From Anaerolineae bacterium (GTDB lineage: Bacteria > Chloroflexota > Anaerolineae > Aggregatilineales > Phototrophicaceae), in the NCBI GenBank assembly GCA_023382675.1, contig JAHDWN010000011.1, positions 103,996-167,995 on the forward strand: 64,000 nucleotides of DNA, in the 5' to 3' direction. Positions 50,229-62,937 of the stretch are shown here, piece after piece. Positions within the stretch are counted from its first letter, which is position 1, and each line of letters begins with the position of its first letter. The notes below the pieces were generated by a model. It ran no database searches. It saw nothing but the letters and a program-made list of their open reading frames with translations, and had not been told where the DNA came from. The translations under genes and the position numbers were made by a program.

Positions 50229-51155
50229 ATGCCTTTAGCTATCGAGACAGTGGGTTTGACACGTCAGTATGGTGATTTAACCGCGGTCGACAGCGTCGAT
50301 CTCAAGGTGCCAGGCGGCAGCGTCTACGGCTTTTTGGGACTCAACGGCGCAGGCAAGACCACCACGATCCGGATGCTGCTCGGCCTCATCCGCCCGAATC
50401 GCGGCGAAGTGCAGCTCTTCGGCCAGCCGCTCAAACGGCGGAATCTCGCGCTCCTGGGGCGGGTGGGCGCGCTCGTCGAAACACCCTCGCTCTATCCGAA
50501 CCTGACCGGTCGCGAGAATCTGGAAGTCACCCGACGCTTGATCGGCGCGGACAAGCAGCAGATCGATGGCGCGCTGACTCTGGTCAACCTGTCACAGGCC
50601 GCCGACAAGCTGGTGCGCAAGTACTCGCTCGGCATGAAGCAGCGGCTGGGGCTGGCACTCGCACTTCTGAACGAACCTGAGCTGCTCATCCTCGACGAGC
50701 CGACCAACGGCCTCGACCCGGCAGGCATCCAGGAGATCCGCGAGCTGATCCGTACGCTGCCTGTCAAGCACGGCATGACGGTCTTTTTGTCGAGCCATCT
50801 TTTGAGCGAAGTCGAGCAGGTCGCCACGCACATCGGCATCATCAATCGCGGCAAGCTGATCTTCCAGGACACGATCCAGACGCTGCAAGCCGAACGCCGC
50901 GAACATGTCAAACTCGGTACTTTCCAGCCGGATGTCGCCGTCGGCCTCTTGCAGAAAGCCGGTTATCACGCTCGCCAGGGCGACGAGGATATGGTTATGG
51001 TTGATGCGCATGGCCGCAGCGAGGCCGCGCAGATCAACCGCTCGCTTATGCAGAACGAGCAGGAAGTCTTTCATCTCGCTCTGGAGCGCCTGTCATTGGA
51101 AGACATCTTCCTCAAACTGACGAATGGCTCAGCATCGGAAGGGGCCAGCGCATGA
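50229..51155 (+). CDS. ABC transporter ATP-binding protein (bacitracin/lantibiotic-export type)
   Basis: 308-aa ATPase. Walker A GLNGAGKTTTIRML near residues 38-51, signature YSLGMKQRLGLA, Walker B LLILDEPTNGLDP and switch His in LSSHLLSEVEQ. The C-terminal extension ending in LERLSLEDIFLKLT is typical of BcrA/CcmA-type drug or lantibiotic exporters. The ATG at 50229 fits GGGGAGG with 5-nt spacing; the adjacent ATG at 50226 is too close. Works with the two permeases that follow. Confidence 0.9.
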   Translation: MPLAIETVGLTRQYGDLTAVDSVDLKVPGGSVYGFLGLNGAGKTTTIRMLLGLIRPNRGEVQLFGQPLKRRNLALLGRVGALVETPSLYPNLTGRENLEVTRRLIGADKQQIDGALTLVNLSQAADKLVRKYSLGMKQRLGLALALLNEPELLILDEPTNGLDPAGIQEIRELIRTLPVKHGMTVFLSSHLLSEVEQVATHIGIINRGKLIFQDTIQTLQAERREHVKLGTFQPDVAVGLLQKAGYHARQGDEDMVMVDAHGRSEAAQINRSLMQNEQEVFHLALERLSLEDIFLKLTNGSASEGASA

Positions 51156-51925
51156 CACCCTTGCTCTTCGCCTTGCGCGCCGAATCGCTCAAGATCAAGC
51201 GCACGCTCGCGCTCTGGCTGGTCGTGATCGGCCCGCTGGCGGTGGTCATCTTCGCGACGCTCCTCTTCATGCAGTCACGCCAGTTCATAGACAGCGAAAC
51301 CGATCCCTGGTTGATAATCGGCAGCAACAGCTTTGGCATGTGGGCGGTGCTGGCGCTGCCGTTGTTTATCGCGCTGGAGACGGCGCTGCTTGGGCAGTTG
51401 GAACATGGCAGCGGCGGTTGGAAGCAGATTTTCGCCCAGCCGAATCCTCGCTGGGCGACCTATTTCGCCAAACAGGTGGTCACACTCGGCGTCATCGGCC
51501 TCAGCCAGATCGCACTGATCGCCGAAATCCTGTTGGCAGTCGTGTTGATGCGCGCGCTCAACGTCCATCCCGTCGTCAACTATGCTGCGCCGATTCCCTG
51601 GGCAGCGCTGGCAAAGGCGGGCCTGTTCAGCTACGTGACCGCCTGGCTGATGATCGCGATTCACACCTGGGTCGGCCTGCGCTGGCAGAACTTCGCCATC
51701 GCCATCGCCGTCGGCGTGATCGCGGCTGTCGCCGGGTTCATGGCGGTCAACAGCGAACTCGGTTGGTATTTCCCCTGGTCAATGGCCGCCTTGTCGTCGT
51801 CCGCCGCGCTCAGGCCAGAAATCGATGCGCAGTTAATGCCGCTGGCGCTTGTCCTCAGCATCGTTGGAACGCTGATCGTGAGTTTGCTCGGCAACTGGGA
51901 TGTCACACGCCAGGACGTGCTCTAA
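51152..51925 (+). CDS. ABC-2 type permease 1
   Basis: 257-aa membrane protein with six helices of the MutE/EpiE-type lantibiotic-immunity permease family. It has the family opening LLFALRAESLKIKRTLALWLV and the loop EHGSGGWKQIFAQPNPRWATYFAKQ. Its ATG overlaps the ATPase stop (ATGA). It is clearly paralogous to the next gene, so the exporter is probably a heterodimer of permeases 1 and 2. Confidence 0.87.
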   Translation: MTPLLFALRAESLKIKRTLALWLVVIGPLAVVIFATLLFMQSRQFIDSETDPWLIIGSNSFGMWAVLALPLFIALETALLGQLEHGSGGWKQIFAQPNPRWATYFAKQVVTLGVIGLSQIALIAEILLAVVLMRALNVHPVVNYAAPIPWAALAKAGLFSYVTAWLMIAIHTWVGLRWQNFAIAIAVGVIAAVAGFMAVNSELGWYFPWSMAALSSSAALRPEIDAQLMPLALVLSIVGTLIVSLLGNWDVTRQDVL

Positions 51926-51940
51926 TCCGAAAGGTAGACA

Positions 51941-52723
51941 ATGGCCGCTCTAGTTCGCGCGTTAAATGCCGAACGCCTCAAAATGAAGCGCAGCCTGGCC
52001 TGGTGGCTGGTCGCAATCGGGCCGCTGGCGGTGGTCGCCATGGTCGCGCTCATGTATATTCAACGACCTGGCAGCGGGATGTGGAAAGAGTACGCAGATA
52101 ACCCGTGGATGGCGCTGGCGACCACCGCCCTCGGCGTCTGGTCGATGATGTTCGTGCTCCTGTTCATCGCTTTGCAGACAGCCCTGCTCGGCAATCTGGA
52201 ACAGCGCTCCGACGGCTGGAAACAGATCTTCACCCTGCCGAATCCGCGCTGGGCAACCTACATCGCCAAGCAGGTTATCGTTCTGGTGATGATTGGCCTG
52301 AGCACTGCGATCCTTCTGGCGGGGGTGTTCGGCGTTGGGGTGCTGCTGCGCGCGCTCAACGTCCACCCGGAGCAGAACTTCGCTGCGCCGATTGACTGGT
52401 CGCTCTTGTTGCGCGCCGGTCTGCTGAGCTACGTCGGCTCGTGGCTGATCATCGCCATCCACACCTGGGTCGGCCTGCGCTGGCGCAGTTTCGCCGCTGC
52501 CAGCGTCGTCGGCATCGTCGCGACGATCTTCGCCATTTTTGCGCTCAACAGTGATCTCGGCTGGTATTTTCCCTGGGGGATGCCTGGCATGGCCGGTTTC
52601 TCCGCGCTGGATAGTTCGACGGATGCCTCCCTGCTGCCACTGACTCTGGCGCTCAGCGTTGCCGGCGCGGCAGTGGTGACGCTGTTCGGCGCGTGGGATG
52701 TGACCCGCCGCGACGTGCTCTAG
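51941..52723 (+). CDS. ABC-2 type permease 2
   Basis: 260-aa paralogue of permease 1 with the same helices and shared phrases: AERLKMKRSLAWWLVAIGPLAVV, EQRSDGWKQIFTLPNPRWATYIAKQ and IAIHTWVGLRWRSF. The C-terminal NWDVTRQDVL/AWDVTRRDVL end is common to both. It lies 15 bp downstream of permease 1. Substrate unknown; peptide antibiotic or envelope lipid is likely for this family. Confidence 0.87.
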   Translation: MAALVRALNAERLKMKRSLAWWLVAIGPLAVVAMVALMYIQRPGSGMWKEYADNPWMALATTALGVWSMMFVLLFIALQTALLGNLEQRSDGWKQIFTLPNPRWATYIAKQVIVLVMIGLSTAILLAGVFGVGVLLRALNVHPEQNFAAPIDWSLLLRAGLLSYVGSWLIIAIHTWVGLRWRSFAAASVVGIVATIFAIFALNSDLGWYFPWGMPGMAGFSALDSSTDASLLPLTLALSVAGAAVVTLFGAWDVTRRDVL

Positions 52724-52745
52724 ACAGGTGGGGCGGTGATGCGTG

Positions 52746-53324
52746 TCATCGTCCCAGCCAGCCGTTCATGAGCATGTCGATCAGTTCGTCGATGTAGGCG
52801 TCCATCGGCATCTTGTTGCCGCTGGTCTGCACGCCGTGGACGACTTCGATCATGGTGATGAAGGCGACAGCGCCCATATCCAGGTTGCGCAAGGTGATCA
52901 ACCCCGCGTCACGGGCGCGACCGAGCGCAGCCACCAGCGGTTCGCGCAGGGCGGCGTTGGCAAGCTGTGAAAGATGCGCTGCCTCCGCCGCGCTGATGCT
53001 CCTGGTATCAACTCGGATGAGGCGGCGCATATCGACCGGCGGCTGTGAGATCAGCCAGCGCCCGACGGCGCGCAGTTGGGCGCGCAGGTCGTCGCCTGCC
53101 CCGGCGATGGCCGCCGCAATCCCCTCGCGATGCCGCATAAGGTTGCGCTCCATCACATCCAGGTAAAGCTGTTTCTTGCCCTCTGGCGCGTAGTAATAGA
53201 GCGACGCATGTTTCATATCCAGCGCCTGGCCAATATCGCGCAGGGTGACAGCCTCATAGCCGTGCCGGGCGAACAGTTCGGCAGCCGCATCGAGGATGCG
53301 CTGATAGGTCTCGTTATCTGGCAT
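52746..53324 (-). CDS. TetR-family transcriptional regulator
   Basis: 192-aa repressor-type protein. The N-terminal helix-turn-helix is textbook: ILDAAAELFARHGYEAVTLRDIGQALDMKHASLYYY (residues about 10-45). The C-terminal ligand/dimer domain is variable, so the inducer is unknown. It is convergent with the ABC exporter and divergent from atpA. A palindrome 10 bp before its start (53335-53356) is the likely operator. It may control itself and, less directly, the exporter. Confidence 0.9.
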   Translation of the reverse strand: MPDNETYQRILDAAAELFARHGYEAVTLRDIGQALDMKHASLYYYAPEGKKQLYLDVMERNLMRHREGIAAAIAGAGDDLRAQLRAVGRWLISQPPVDMRRLIRVDTRSISAAEAAHLSQLANAALREPLVAALGRARDAGLITLRNLDMGAVAFITMIEVVHGVQTSGNKMPMDAYIDELIDMLMNGWLGR

Positions 53325-53334
53325 TGTTTTCCGC

Positions 53335-53356
53335 TTCTACCTACAAGTTGGTAGAA
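53335..53356. promoter_or_regulatory. Palindromic operator, probably for the TetR regulator
   Basis: TTCTACC (53335-53341), 8-bp centre, GGTAGAA (53350-53356), immediately upstream of the tetR-type start. A weaker related pair TCTAC/GTAGA is at 53434-53449, in the atpA leader. Confidence 0.55.
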
Positions 53357-53545
53357 TAGCTCCATTTTGAGGGCTGAACTATGAGTAGATGATGAGAAAC
53401 AGCCTCATTTGTGCTTTTTGGCACGAACTTCATCTACCAGAGTGTAGACATGCGCGGAGCGATGGGCTAGACTGTGGGCGTGATGTTGGCAGCCAAGTGC
53501 CAAGATCTCGCCCCGGCGGCCAGGCAACAGAGCCAGGAGAACGTA

Positions 53546-55039
<1,494 letters not shown>

Positions 55040-55066
55040 CGCGCGGCAGCGTAGAAAGGACTTTCT

Positions 55067-57498
<2,432 letters not shown>

Positions 57499-57574
57499 TT
57501 TTCAACCTCGACCTTTGCCCCCGCCCTCATAATGGTGAGGACGGGGACGAGGTTGGAGCAGAAAAGGATGTGAT

Positions 57575-58024
57575 ATGCCCATTCATGTGGAAATCGTCAC
57601 GCTGGAAAAGAAAATCTTCGAGGAGCCGGAAGCCGACATGGTCGTCATCCCGGCCAGCGAAGGTGAGATGGGCGTGCTGCCACACCATGCGCCGGTGCTG
57701 ACGACGCTGGGCTTTGGTGAACTTATCGTGCGCAAAGGCAACGCGGAAGAACGCTTCGCCATCTACGGTGGTGTGGTCGATGTACGTCCGGATAAGGTCG
57801 TCGTCCTGGCAGACCTGGCCGAGTCGTCCTTCGCCATCGACGCCGAAGCGATTGAAGATGCGCGTGAAAACGCCCGCCGGATGATGGCCGAAGGTGTGCC
57901 TCCAGAGATCAACCGCGAGGCGGCGCTGGCGCTGCGGCGTGCAGAACTGGCGCTCAGGATCCAGCGCAAGGTTCAACAGCACGCTGGTGTCCTGCGCATC
58001 GTCCAGGAAGAGAATAACGAATAA
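57575..58024 (+). CDS. atpC: F1 ATP synthase subunit epsilon
   Basis: 149-aa central-stalk subunit. The N-terminal beta-sandwich shows IHVEIVTLEKKIFEEPEADMVVIPASEGEMGVLPHHAPVLTTL, followed by the two-helix C-terminal domain (AIEDARENARRMMAEG, AALALRRAELALRIQRK). GGA-rich leader before the ATG. A strong terminator follows 30 nt after the stop. Confidence 0.93.
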   Translation: MPIHVEIVTLEKKIFEEPEADMVVIPASEGEMGVLPHHAPVLTTLGFGELIVRKGNAEERFAIYGGVVDVRPDKVVVLADLAESSFAIDAEAIEDARENARRMMAEGVPPEINREAALALRRAELALRIQRKVQQHAGVLRIVQEENNE

Positions 58025-58054
58025 CTGCGCGTGATCTCATCATGTGCGTAAGAG

Positions 58055-58081
58055 AGGCGGCCAAATCAGGCCGCCTTTTTT
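58055..58081 (+). terminator. Rho-independent terminator of the atp cluster
   Basis: Perfect 8-bp stem AGGCGGCC/GGCCGCCT (58055-58062 and 58069-58076), 6-nt loop, then six T. It closes the atpAGDC transcript. The remaining 236 bp to the next gene hold no gene; two small inverted repeats (GCCGACC/GGTCGGC at about 58185-58206 and CAGCAC/GTGCTG at about 58218-58236) are seen. Confidence 0.9.
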
Positions 58082-58317
58082 GACTTTGGCTGTTTCGGCG
58101 ATCTAGACCCTGGTTGATGGATCATACAAATACAGATGATAGGACACACGACGTAGAAGGCGGCTGGCGCGGAGCGCTTGCATCGCCGACCGATCAATTG
58201 GTCGGCTAGTGGAAATCCAGCACACTCAAGGTGCTGCACGCTCTAAGCATGTGCAAAAGCATCTTCAGTATGCTTGATTTGACTTAGCCGACGAATGTAT
58301 GGACAGGCGAACCGCTT

Positions 58318-59325
58318 CTAATCGCCGTTTTCGACGTGGACGGTTTCCTCAACCGGTAAAGGGACGTGCGGTTCAGTATCCCCCCCGCTGTCGCCGCTCG
58401 TGCGCGCAACGACGTAGAGCGGGCGGTTGCGCGTTTCGTCATACGTCCGCGCCACATATTGGCCAAGCACGAATAGGAAGAACAACTGAAACGAACTCAT
58501 CAACAGCACCAGGACGATGGTGGTCGCCTGGCCTTCAAACCAGAGCGCATTGGTTGCCACGCGCATGATTGCCACGAACGGGATCGCCAGCAGCGCCAGG
58601 ACGCCGAGCACCAACGCCACGTAGACCATGACCTGGAGCGGCCAGAATGAGAAGCCGGTGATGGCGTCCAGGGCAAAACGCACCATCTTGCGCAGAGGAT
58701 ACTTCGTCTCGCCCGCATGACGGCGGTCGCGCACGTAGCTGACACCCGTCTGTTTGAAACCGACCCAGCTCGTCATACCGCGAATGAAGCGGCTGTGCTC
58801 ACGCATCGACTTGAGCACATCGACCACGCGCCGATCCATCAACCGGAAATCGCCGGTATCCACCGGGATATGCACGTCGGTGATCGCATGGATAACCCGG
58901 TAGAACAGGCGCGCCGTGAAGATCTTGAACCACGACTCACCCTCACGGCGTTCGCGCGTGGCATAAACGACCTGGTAGCCCGCCTTCCAGCGCTCGACCA
59001 TCTCGCCGATCAATTCCGGCGGGTCTTGCAGGTCGGCGTCGATCAAGATAACAGCGTCACCGCGGGCATAGTCGATGCCCGCCGTGACGGCGATCTGATG
59101 GCCGAAATTGCGCGCGAAATGGATCGCTCTGACGCGCGAGTCGCGCTCGACCAGCTCGTCCAGCATCTCCGCCGAGCGGTCACGGCTGCCGTCATTGACA
59201 CAGATCATCTCCCACGGCTCGCCCAGATCGTCCATGACTTTGCAGATGCGCTCGTAGAGTAGCGTGATATTGCCCTCTTCATTGAAGATAGGCGCGACAA
59301 TTGAATAATGGGGAGCAGTGGTCAT
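58318..59325 (-). CDS. Membrane-anchored GT2 glycosyltransferase (GtrB/ArnC-like)
   Basis: 335-aa enzyme. The GT-A domain has YSIVAPIFNEEGNI, MICVNDGSRDRSAEML, FARNFGHQIAVTAGI, the metal motif LIDADLQDPPELI and DTGDFRLMDRRVVDVLKSM. Two C-terminal helices (VYVALVLGVLALLAIPFVAI, TIVLVLLMSSFQLFFLFVLG) are typical of polyprenyl-phosphate glycosyltransferases such as GtrB and ArnC. It would load a sugar on undecaprenyl phosphate for outer-face glycosylation. Start at 59325 chosen by family alignment; an ATG at 59364 adds 13 atypical residues. Confidence 0.87.
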   Translation of the reverse strand: MTTAPHYSIVAPIFNEEGNITLLYERICKVMDDLGEPWEMICVNDGSRDRSAEMLDELVERDSRVRAIHFARNFGHQIAVTAGIDYARGDAVILIDADLQDPPELIGEMVERWKAGYQVVYATRERREGESWFKIFTARLFYRVIHAITDVHIPVDTGDFRLMDRRVVDVLKSMREHSRFIRGMTSWVGFKQTGVSYVRDRRHAGETKYPLRKMVRFALDAITGFSFWPLQVMVYVALVLGVLALLAIPFVAIMRVATNALWFEGQATTIVLVLLMSSFQLFFLFVLGQYVARTYDETRNRPLYVVARTSGDSGGDTEPHVPLPVEETVHVENGD

Positions 59326-59393
59326 GAGCGGTTCGCCATATGTCTTGTGCTGCGCAGGGATCATGCTCTGCGCTGATCAATTCTCTAAACGTC

Positions 59394-60644
59394 TCAAAGC
59401 CCCAAAGCTTTCCGGATCGCGCCCAGATTCGGCAGCACACGCAGCCCGCCGCTGACAGACTGCTGGGCGCGGCGCACGTCTTTCAGGCCGCTGCCGGTCG
59501 CCAGGAAGACGACTTCATCATCCGGGTGCAGATAGCCCAATTCTACAGCACGGCGCGCCCCGGCGTAAATGGAGGCGGCGGACGGCTCGGCGAAGACGCC
59601 GGTCAGCCGCGCGAAGGCCGGAATCGCCGCCAGAATCGCATCATCCGGCACGGCGATGAACGCGCCGTCCGTCTCGCGCACGGCGCGCAGGGCTTTCGCC
59701 CGATCTCGCGGGATACCAGCGCTGATACTGTCCGCCAATGTCTGCACTTCTTCCGGCGGCATGTCCTGCGCGGCAATGCCATCCTGCCAGGCGCGCGCTA
59801 TGGGTGAGCTTCCTTCTGCTTGTACACCGATCAGGCGCGGAATCCTGTCTATCCAGCCCAATTTGTGTAAATCGGTAAAGCCTTTGTGTATCCCGGAAAT
59901 GATGTTGCCATCGCCGACACTCACGACGAGCGCATCCGGCGCGCGCCAGCCGAGCGCCTCAGCGATCTCGAAGGCGGCGGTTTTCTTGCCCTCTGCCGTA
60001 TAGGGGTTGATGCCGGTGTTACGGCAGTACCAGCCCTGCTCCTCGCAAATGGCGAAGCACAGGTCGAAGGCGACGTCGTAGCTGTCCTCGACAAGCACGA
60101 CCGTCGCGCCGTAGACGAGCAGTTGAGCGATCTTGGCCTCCGGCGCGCTGGCGGGCACGAAGATGACGATGCGAACGCGATCCGCCCCGACCGACGCACC
60201 GACCCCGGCCAGCGCCGCCGCCGCGTTGCCCGTGCTGGCGGTCGAGACGACCGGGATGTTGCCTTCCAGCGCGCGGGCGACGATCATAGCGCTGGCCCGA
60301 TCTTTGAGCGAGCCGGTCGGGTTGAGGCCGTCGTCCTTGACCCAGGCAGCGCGCAGACCGAGGTCGGCGGCCAGGCGCGGCGTGTGATAGAACGGCGTGC
60401 CACCGACACGCAACGGCGGGACTTCGGCGTCGTCACCGAGCGGCAGCAGCGCCCGGTAGCGCCACATGGATAGCTCCCGGCTGGCGCTGATCGCGTCACG
60501 GTCGAGCGTGGTGCGCAGGGCGTCGTAATCATAGAGCACATCGAGCGTGCCGACCCCACCGCAGACGGGGCAGGTGTAGGCGACTGCATCGGGCGCGTAG
60601 GTGCGGTTGCAAATCGAGCAGCGAAGTTCGCGTATGGTTGCCAT
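59394..60644 (-). CDS. thrC: Threonine synthase
   Basis: PLP enzyme, 416 aa, converting O-phosphohomoserine to threonine. The N-terminal zinc ribbon has C9, C12, C25 and C28. The PLP Lys is K114 in LNPTGSLKDRASA; the phosphate loop is STASTGNAAAALAGVGA; substrate-side blocks VSVGDGNIISGIHKGF and EPSAASIYAGARRAV are present. The zinc-ribbon long form is common in archaea, Chloroflexota and plants. No other threonine genes are adjacent. Confidence 0.92.
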   Translation of the reverse strand: MATIRELRCSICNRTYAPDAVAYTCPVCGGVGTLDVLYDYDALRTTLDRDAISASRELSMWRYRALLPLGDDAEVPPLRVGGTPFYHTPRLAADLGLRAAWVKDDGLNPTGSLKDRASAMIVARALEGNIPVVSTASTGNAAAALAGVGASVGADRVRIVIFVPASAPEAKIAQLLVYGATVVLVEDSYDVAFDLCFAICEEQGWYCRNTGINPYTAEGKKTAAFEIAEALGWRAPDALVVSVGDGNIISGIHKGFTDLHKLGWIDRIPRLIGVQAEGSSPIARAWQDGIAAQDMPPEEVQTLADSISAGIPRDRAKALRAVRETDGAFIAVPDDAILAAIPAFARLTGVFAEPSAASIYAGARRAVELGYLHPDDEVVFLATGSGLKDVRRAQQSVSGGLRVLPNLGAIRKALGL

Positions 60645-60795
60645 GGTGATCTCTATCAGTCAATAGCAAAGAAACTGCGCTCGATTTTACCGTAGCTATG
60701 CACAGACAGCCCGCTGAACTACGCACCGACTTTTATGGATAGGTGACTGGCAGTGTCTTATGCTAAGGATGGCGTTGAATTTTCAGGAGCTACTC

Positions 60796-61166
60796 TTGGC
60801 ACAGCACGACAGCCTCGATCTGCCCGCATTGGTCGCGCAGGGACAGCGCTACCGGCGCGCCGCCCGCTGCCGGTGGCTGCGCATGGCCTTGATCCTGCTG
60901 ATTCTGATGCTTCCAAGCATCGCACTCACGTACAGTGTCTCTGTGCCGACGAGTCAGGTCTACCGTCTGGATGCCAACGGCGAATGGTCACGCTTCGACC
61001 TGCCGATGGGCAACGTACTTCGCGCGCAGATACGCTGGACGATGGCTCGCTGTGGATGATCGACGGCAGCGGGCTGGCGCTCGATCCAAGCGGCTCGGAG
61101 GGCATTCACGCGCGCGAACTGTTGAAAGAAATGGCTGAAGCTGTCACTAATGGCGCAATGGCATAA
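60796..61166 (+). pseudogene. Small membrane protein gene with a frameshift
   Basis: TTG at 60796 with AGGAG 6 nt upstream opens a frame with an amphipathic start, one helix (MALILLILMLPSIALTY) and a following domain SQVYRLDANGEWSRFDLPMG. Near 61026-61029, inside GCGCGC, the natural continuation moves to the -1 frame (DTLDDGSLWMIDGSGLALDP...) and runs to TAA at 61164. Both halves use the same codon style and join smoothly. Either a one-base deletion broke the gene, the assembly lost a base, or -1 frameshifting occurs. Function unknown. Confidence 0.6.
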
Positions 61167-61325
61167 TGTGTGCAGATCGATGCTTGGGAGAGTCCATTAC
61201 GACTCTTCTGAAATTGTAAGAAAAATGATAAAAAGATTAATTCTTAATGCTATTCATGGCAAATATGATATAGTCTCTAATTAACGCGATCATTCAAGCT
61301 TTCATCATTCCCCGTCGCGATTAAT

Positions 61326-61358
61326 AAGGACACGCCGCGCGCGTGTCCTTATCTTTTT
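61326..61358 (+). terminator. Rho-independent terminator
   Basis: Perfect 10-bp arms AAGGACACGC and GCGTGTCCTT (61326-61335, 61341-61350), 5-nt loop, then ATCTTTTT. It lies 160 nt after the broken gene in an A/T-rich stretch, so it may end that transcript or a small RNA starting near a TATAGT element at 61269-61274. Confidence 0.8.
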
Positions 61359-61393
61359 CTCCGGTTCACGCCTCAAAATCTGGCGCTCCCGCT

Positions 61394-61401
61394 GGTATAA
61401 T
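61394..61401 (+). promoter_or_regulatory. Extended -10 promoter of gltX
   Basis: TATAAT at 61396-61401 is preceded by TGG (TGn extended -10). No clear -35. Transcription would start about 33 nt before the gltX GTG, leaving a short leader with AGGAG. Confidence 0.55.
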
Positions 61402-61440
61402 GCGCGACAATTCACAAACGCCAACCTCCAGGAGCACTTC

Positions 61441-62937
61441 GTGACTGATACTACCCCTCGTCCTGTGCGAACGCGCTTCGCACCCAGCCCGACCGGATCG
61501 CTGCACATCGGCGGCCTGCGCACGGCGTTGTTCAACTGGCTCTACGCACGGCGGCACGGCGGCAAGTTCGTCTTACGCATCGAAGACACCGACCAGAAGC
61601 GCTACGAACCACAATCGCTGGAAGAACTCATGGAAGCGCTGCGCTGGGCGGGGCTGCAATGGGACGAAGGCCCGGATATCGGCGGTGATTACGGCCCTTA
61701 CATCCAGAGCGAGCGGCGCGAACTCTACCAAAAATGGGCGAACTGGCTGCTCGACAATGACAAGGCCTATCGCGCGTATGAAACACCCGAAGAATTGGAG
61801 CAGATGCGCAAGGAACAACTGGCGCGCAAGCAGCCGCCCGGCTACAACCGGCAGCACCGCACCCTGAGCGAGGCCGAGTGTGCCGCTTTCGAAGCTGAAG
61901 GGCGGATACCGGTCATCCGTCTGAAGATGCCGCTCGAAGGCAACACTGTGATCGAGGATGCGATTCGGGGACGCGTTGTCTTCGAAAATGCGACCCTGCA
62001 AGATATGGTGCTACTCAAGGCCGATGGCCTGCCGACCTATCACCTGGCGCACGTCCTTGATGATCACTTCATGGAGATTTCGCACGTGATGCGCGCTGTC
62101 GAATGGCTGCCATCGCTGCCGGTACACTGGCAGTTGTGGCTGGCGTTCGGTTGGGAGCCGCCGATCTATGCACATCTGCCGGTCATCCTCAACCCGGATG
62201 GCAAGGGCAAGTTGAGCAAACGCAAGCCGCCGAAAGATAAACATGGCAACCCGATTCCGGTGATGGTGCATGACTTCATGAAGGCGGGGTATCTGCCGGA
62301 GGCGCTGTGCAACTTCCTCGCCAACATCGGCTGGAATTTCGGCGACGACCGCGAATTCTTCTACATCAATGAGGCCATCGACCGCTTCGAACTGGATCGG
62401 ATCAACGAGGCCAACTCGACGTTTCCGACCGAGAAGCTCGAATGGCTCAACGGGATGCACATCCGCGAACTGCCGGTCGAGGCGCTGGCAGCACGGCTGC
62501 GCGCACCGCTGGAAGCCGCCGGGCTGATCGTCGATTCCGATCTGCTGCTCAAAGTGACGCCGCTGGTACAAACGCGCATCAAGACTCTCAGCGAGGTCGT
62601 CGGGTTGGCAGGCTTTTTCTTCAAGCCGGAGTTCACGCCCGCGTCTGCCGAGGCGATCATCCAGAAGAAAATGGACGCGGCGGCGACGGCGCAGGCGCTG
62701 GTACGTTCGCGCGAGATTCTGGCGGGCGTGGACGACTTTTCGACTCAGGCTTTGCACGATGCCATCCAGCCGCTGACATCTGATCTGGGGTTAAACAACA
62801 GCCAGCTCTTCGGTTTGCTGCGGGTGGCAGTCACCGGCCAGACGATTTCGACACCGACGTTCGAGACGATGGAGATTATTGGCAAGGCCGAGACGCTGCA
62901 CCGAATCGACATGGCGCTGGCACTTCTGCCGGCATAA
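61441..62937 (+). CDS. gltX: Glutamate--tRNA ligase
   Basis: Class I aminoacyl-tRNA synthetase, 498 aa. The HIGH motif appears as FAPSPTGSLHIGGLRTALFNWLYA (residues 13-36) and the KMSKS-like loop as KGKLSKRKPP near residue 260. IEDTDQKRYEPQSLEELMEALRWAGLQWDEGPD is the discriminating GluRS block. GTG start with AGGAG 6 nt upstream. It charges tRNA-Glu (and possibly tRNA-Gln if a GatCAB system exists elsewhere). Confidence 0.95.
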   Translation: MTDTTPRPVRTRFAPSPTGSLHIGGLRTALFNWLYARRHGGKFVLRIEDTDQKRYEPQSLEELMEALRWAGLQWDEGPDIGGDYGPYIQSERRELYQKWANWLLDNDKAYRAYETPEELEQMRKEQLARKQPPGYNRQHRTLSEAECAAFEAEGRIPVIRLKMPLEGNTVIEDAIRGRVVFENATLQDMVLLKADGLPTYHLAHVLDDHFMEISHVMRAVEWLPSLPVHWQLWLAFGWEPPIYAHLPVILNPDGKGKLSKRKPPKDKHGNPIPVMVHDFMKAGYLPEALCNFLANIGWNFGDDREFFYINEAIDRFELDRINEANSTFPTEKLEWLNGMHIRELPVEALAARLRAPLEAAGLIVDSDLLLKVTPLVQTRIKTLSEVVGLAGFFFKPEFTPASAEAIIQKKMDAAATAQALVRSREILAGVDDFSTQALHDAIQPLTSDLGLNNSQLFGLLRVAVTGQTISTPTFETMEIIGKAETLHRIDMALALLPA

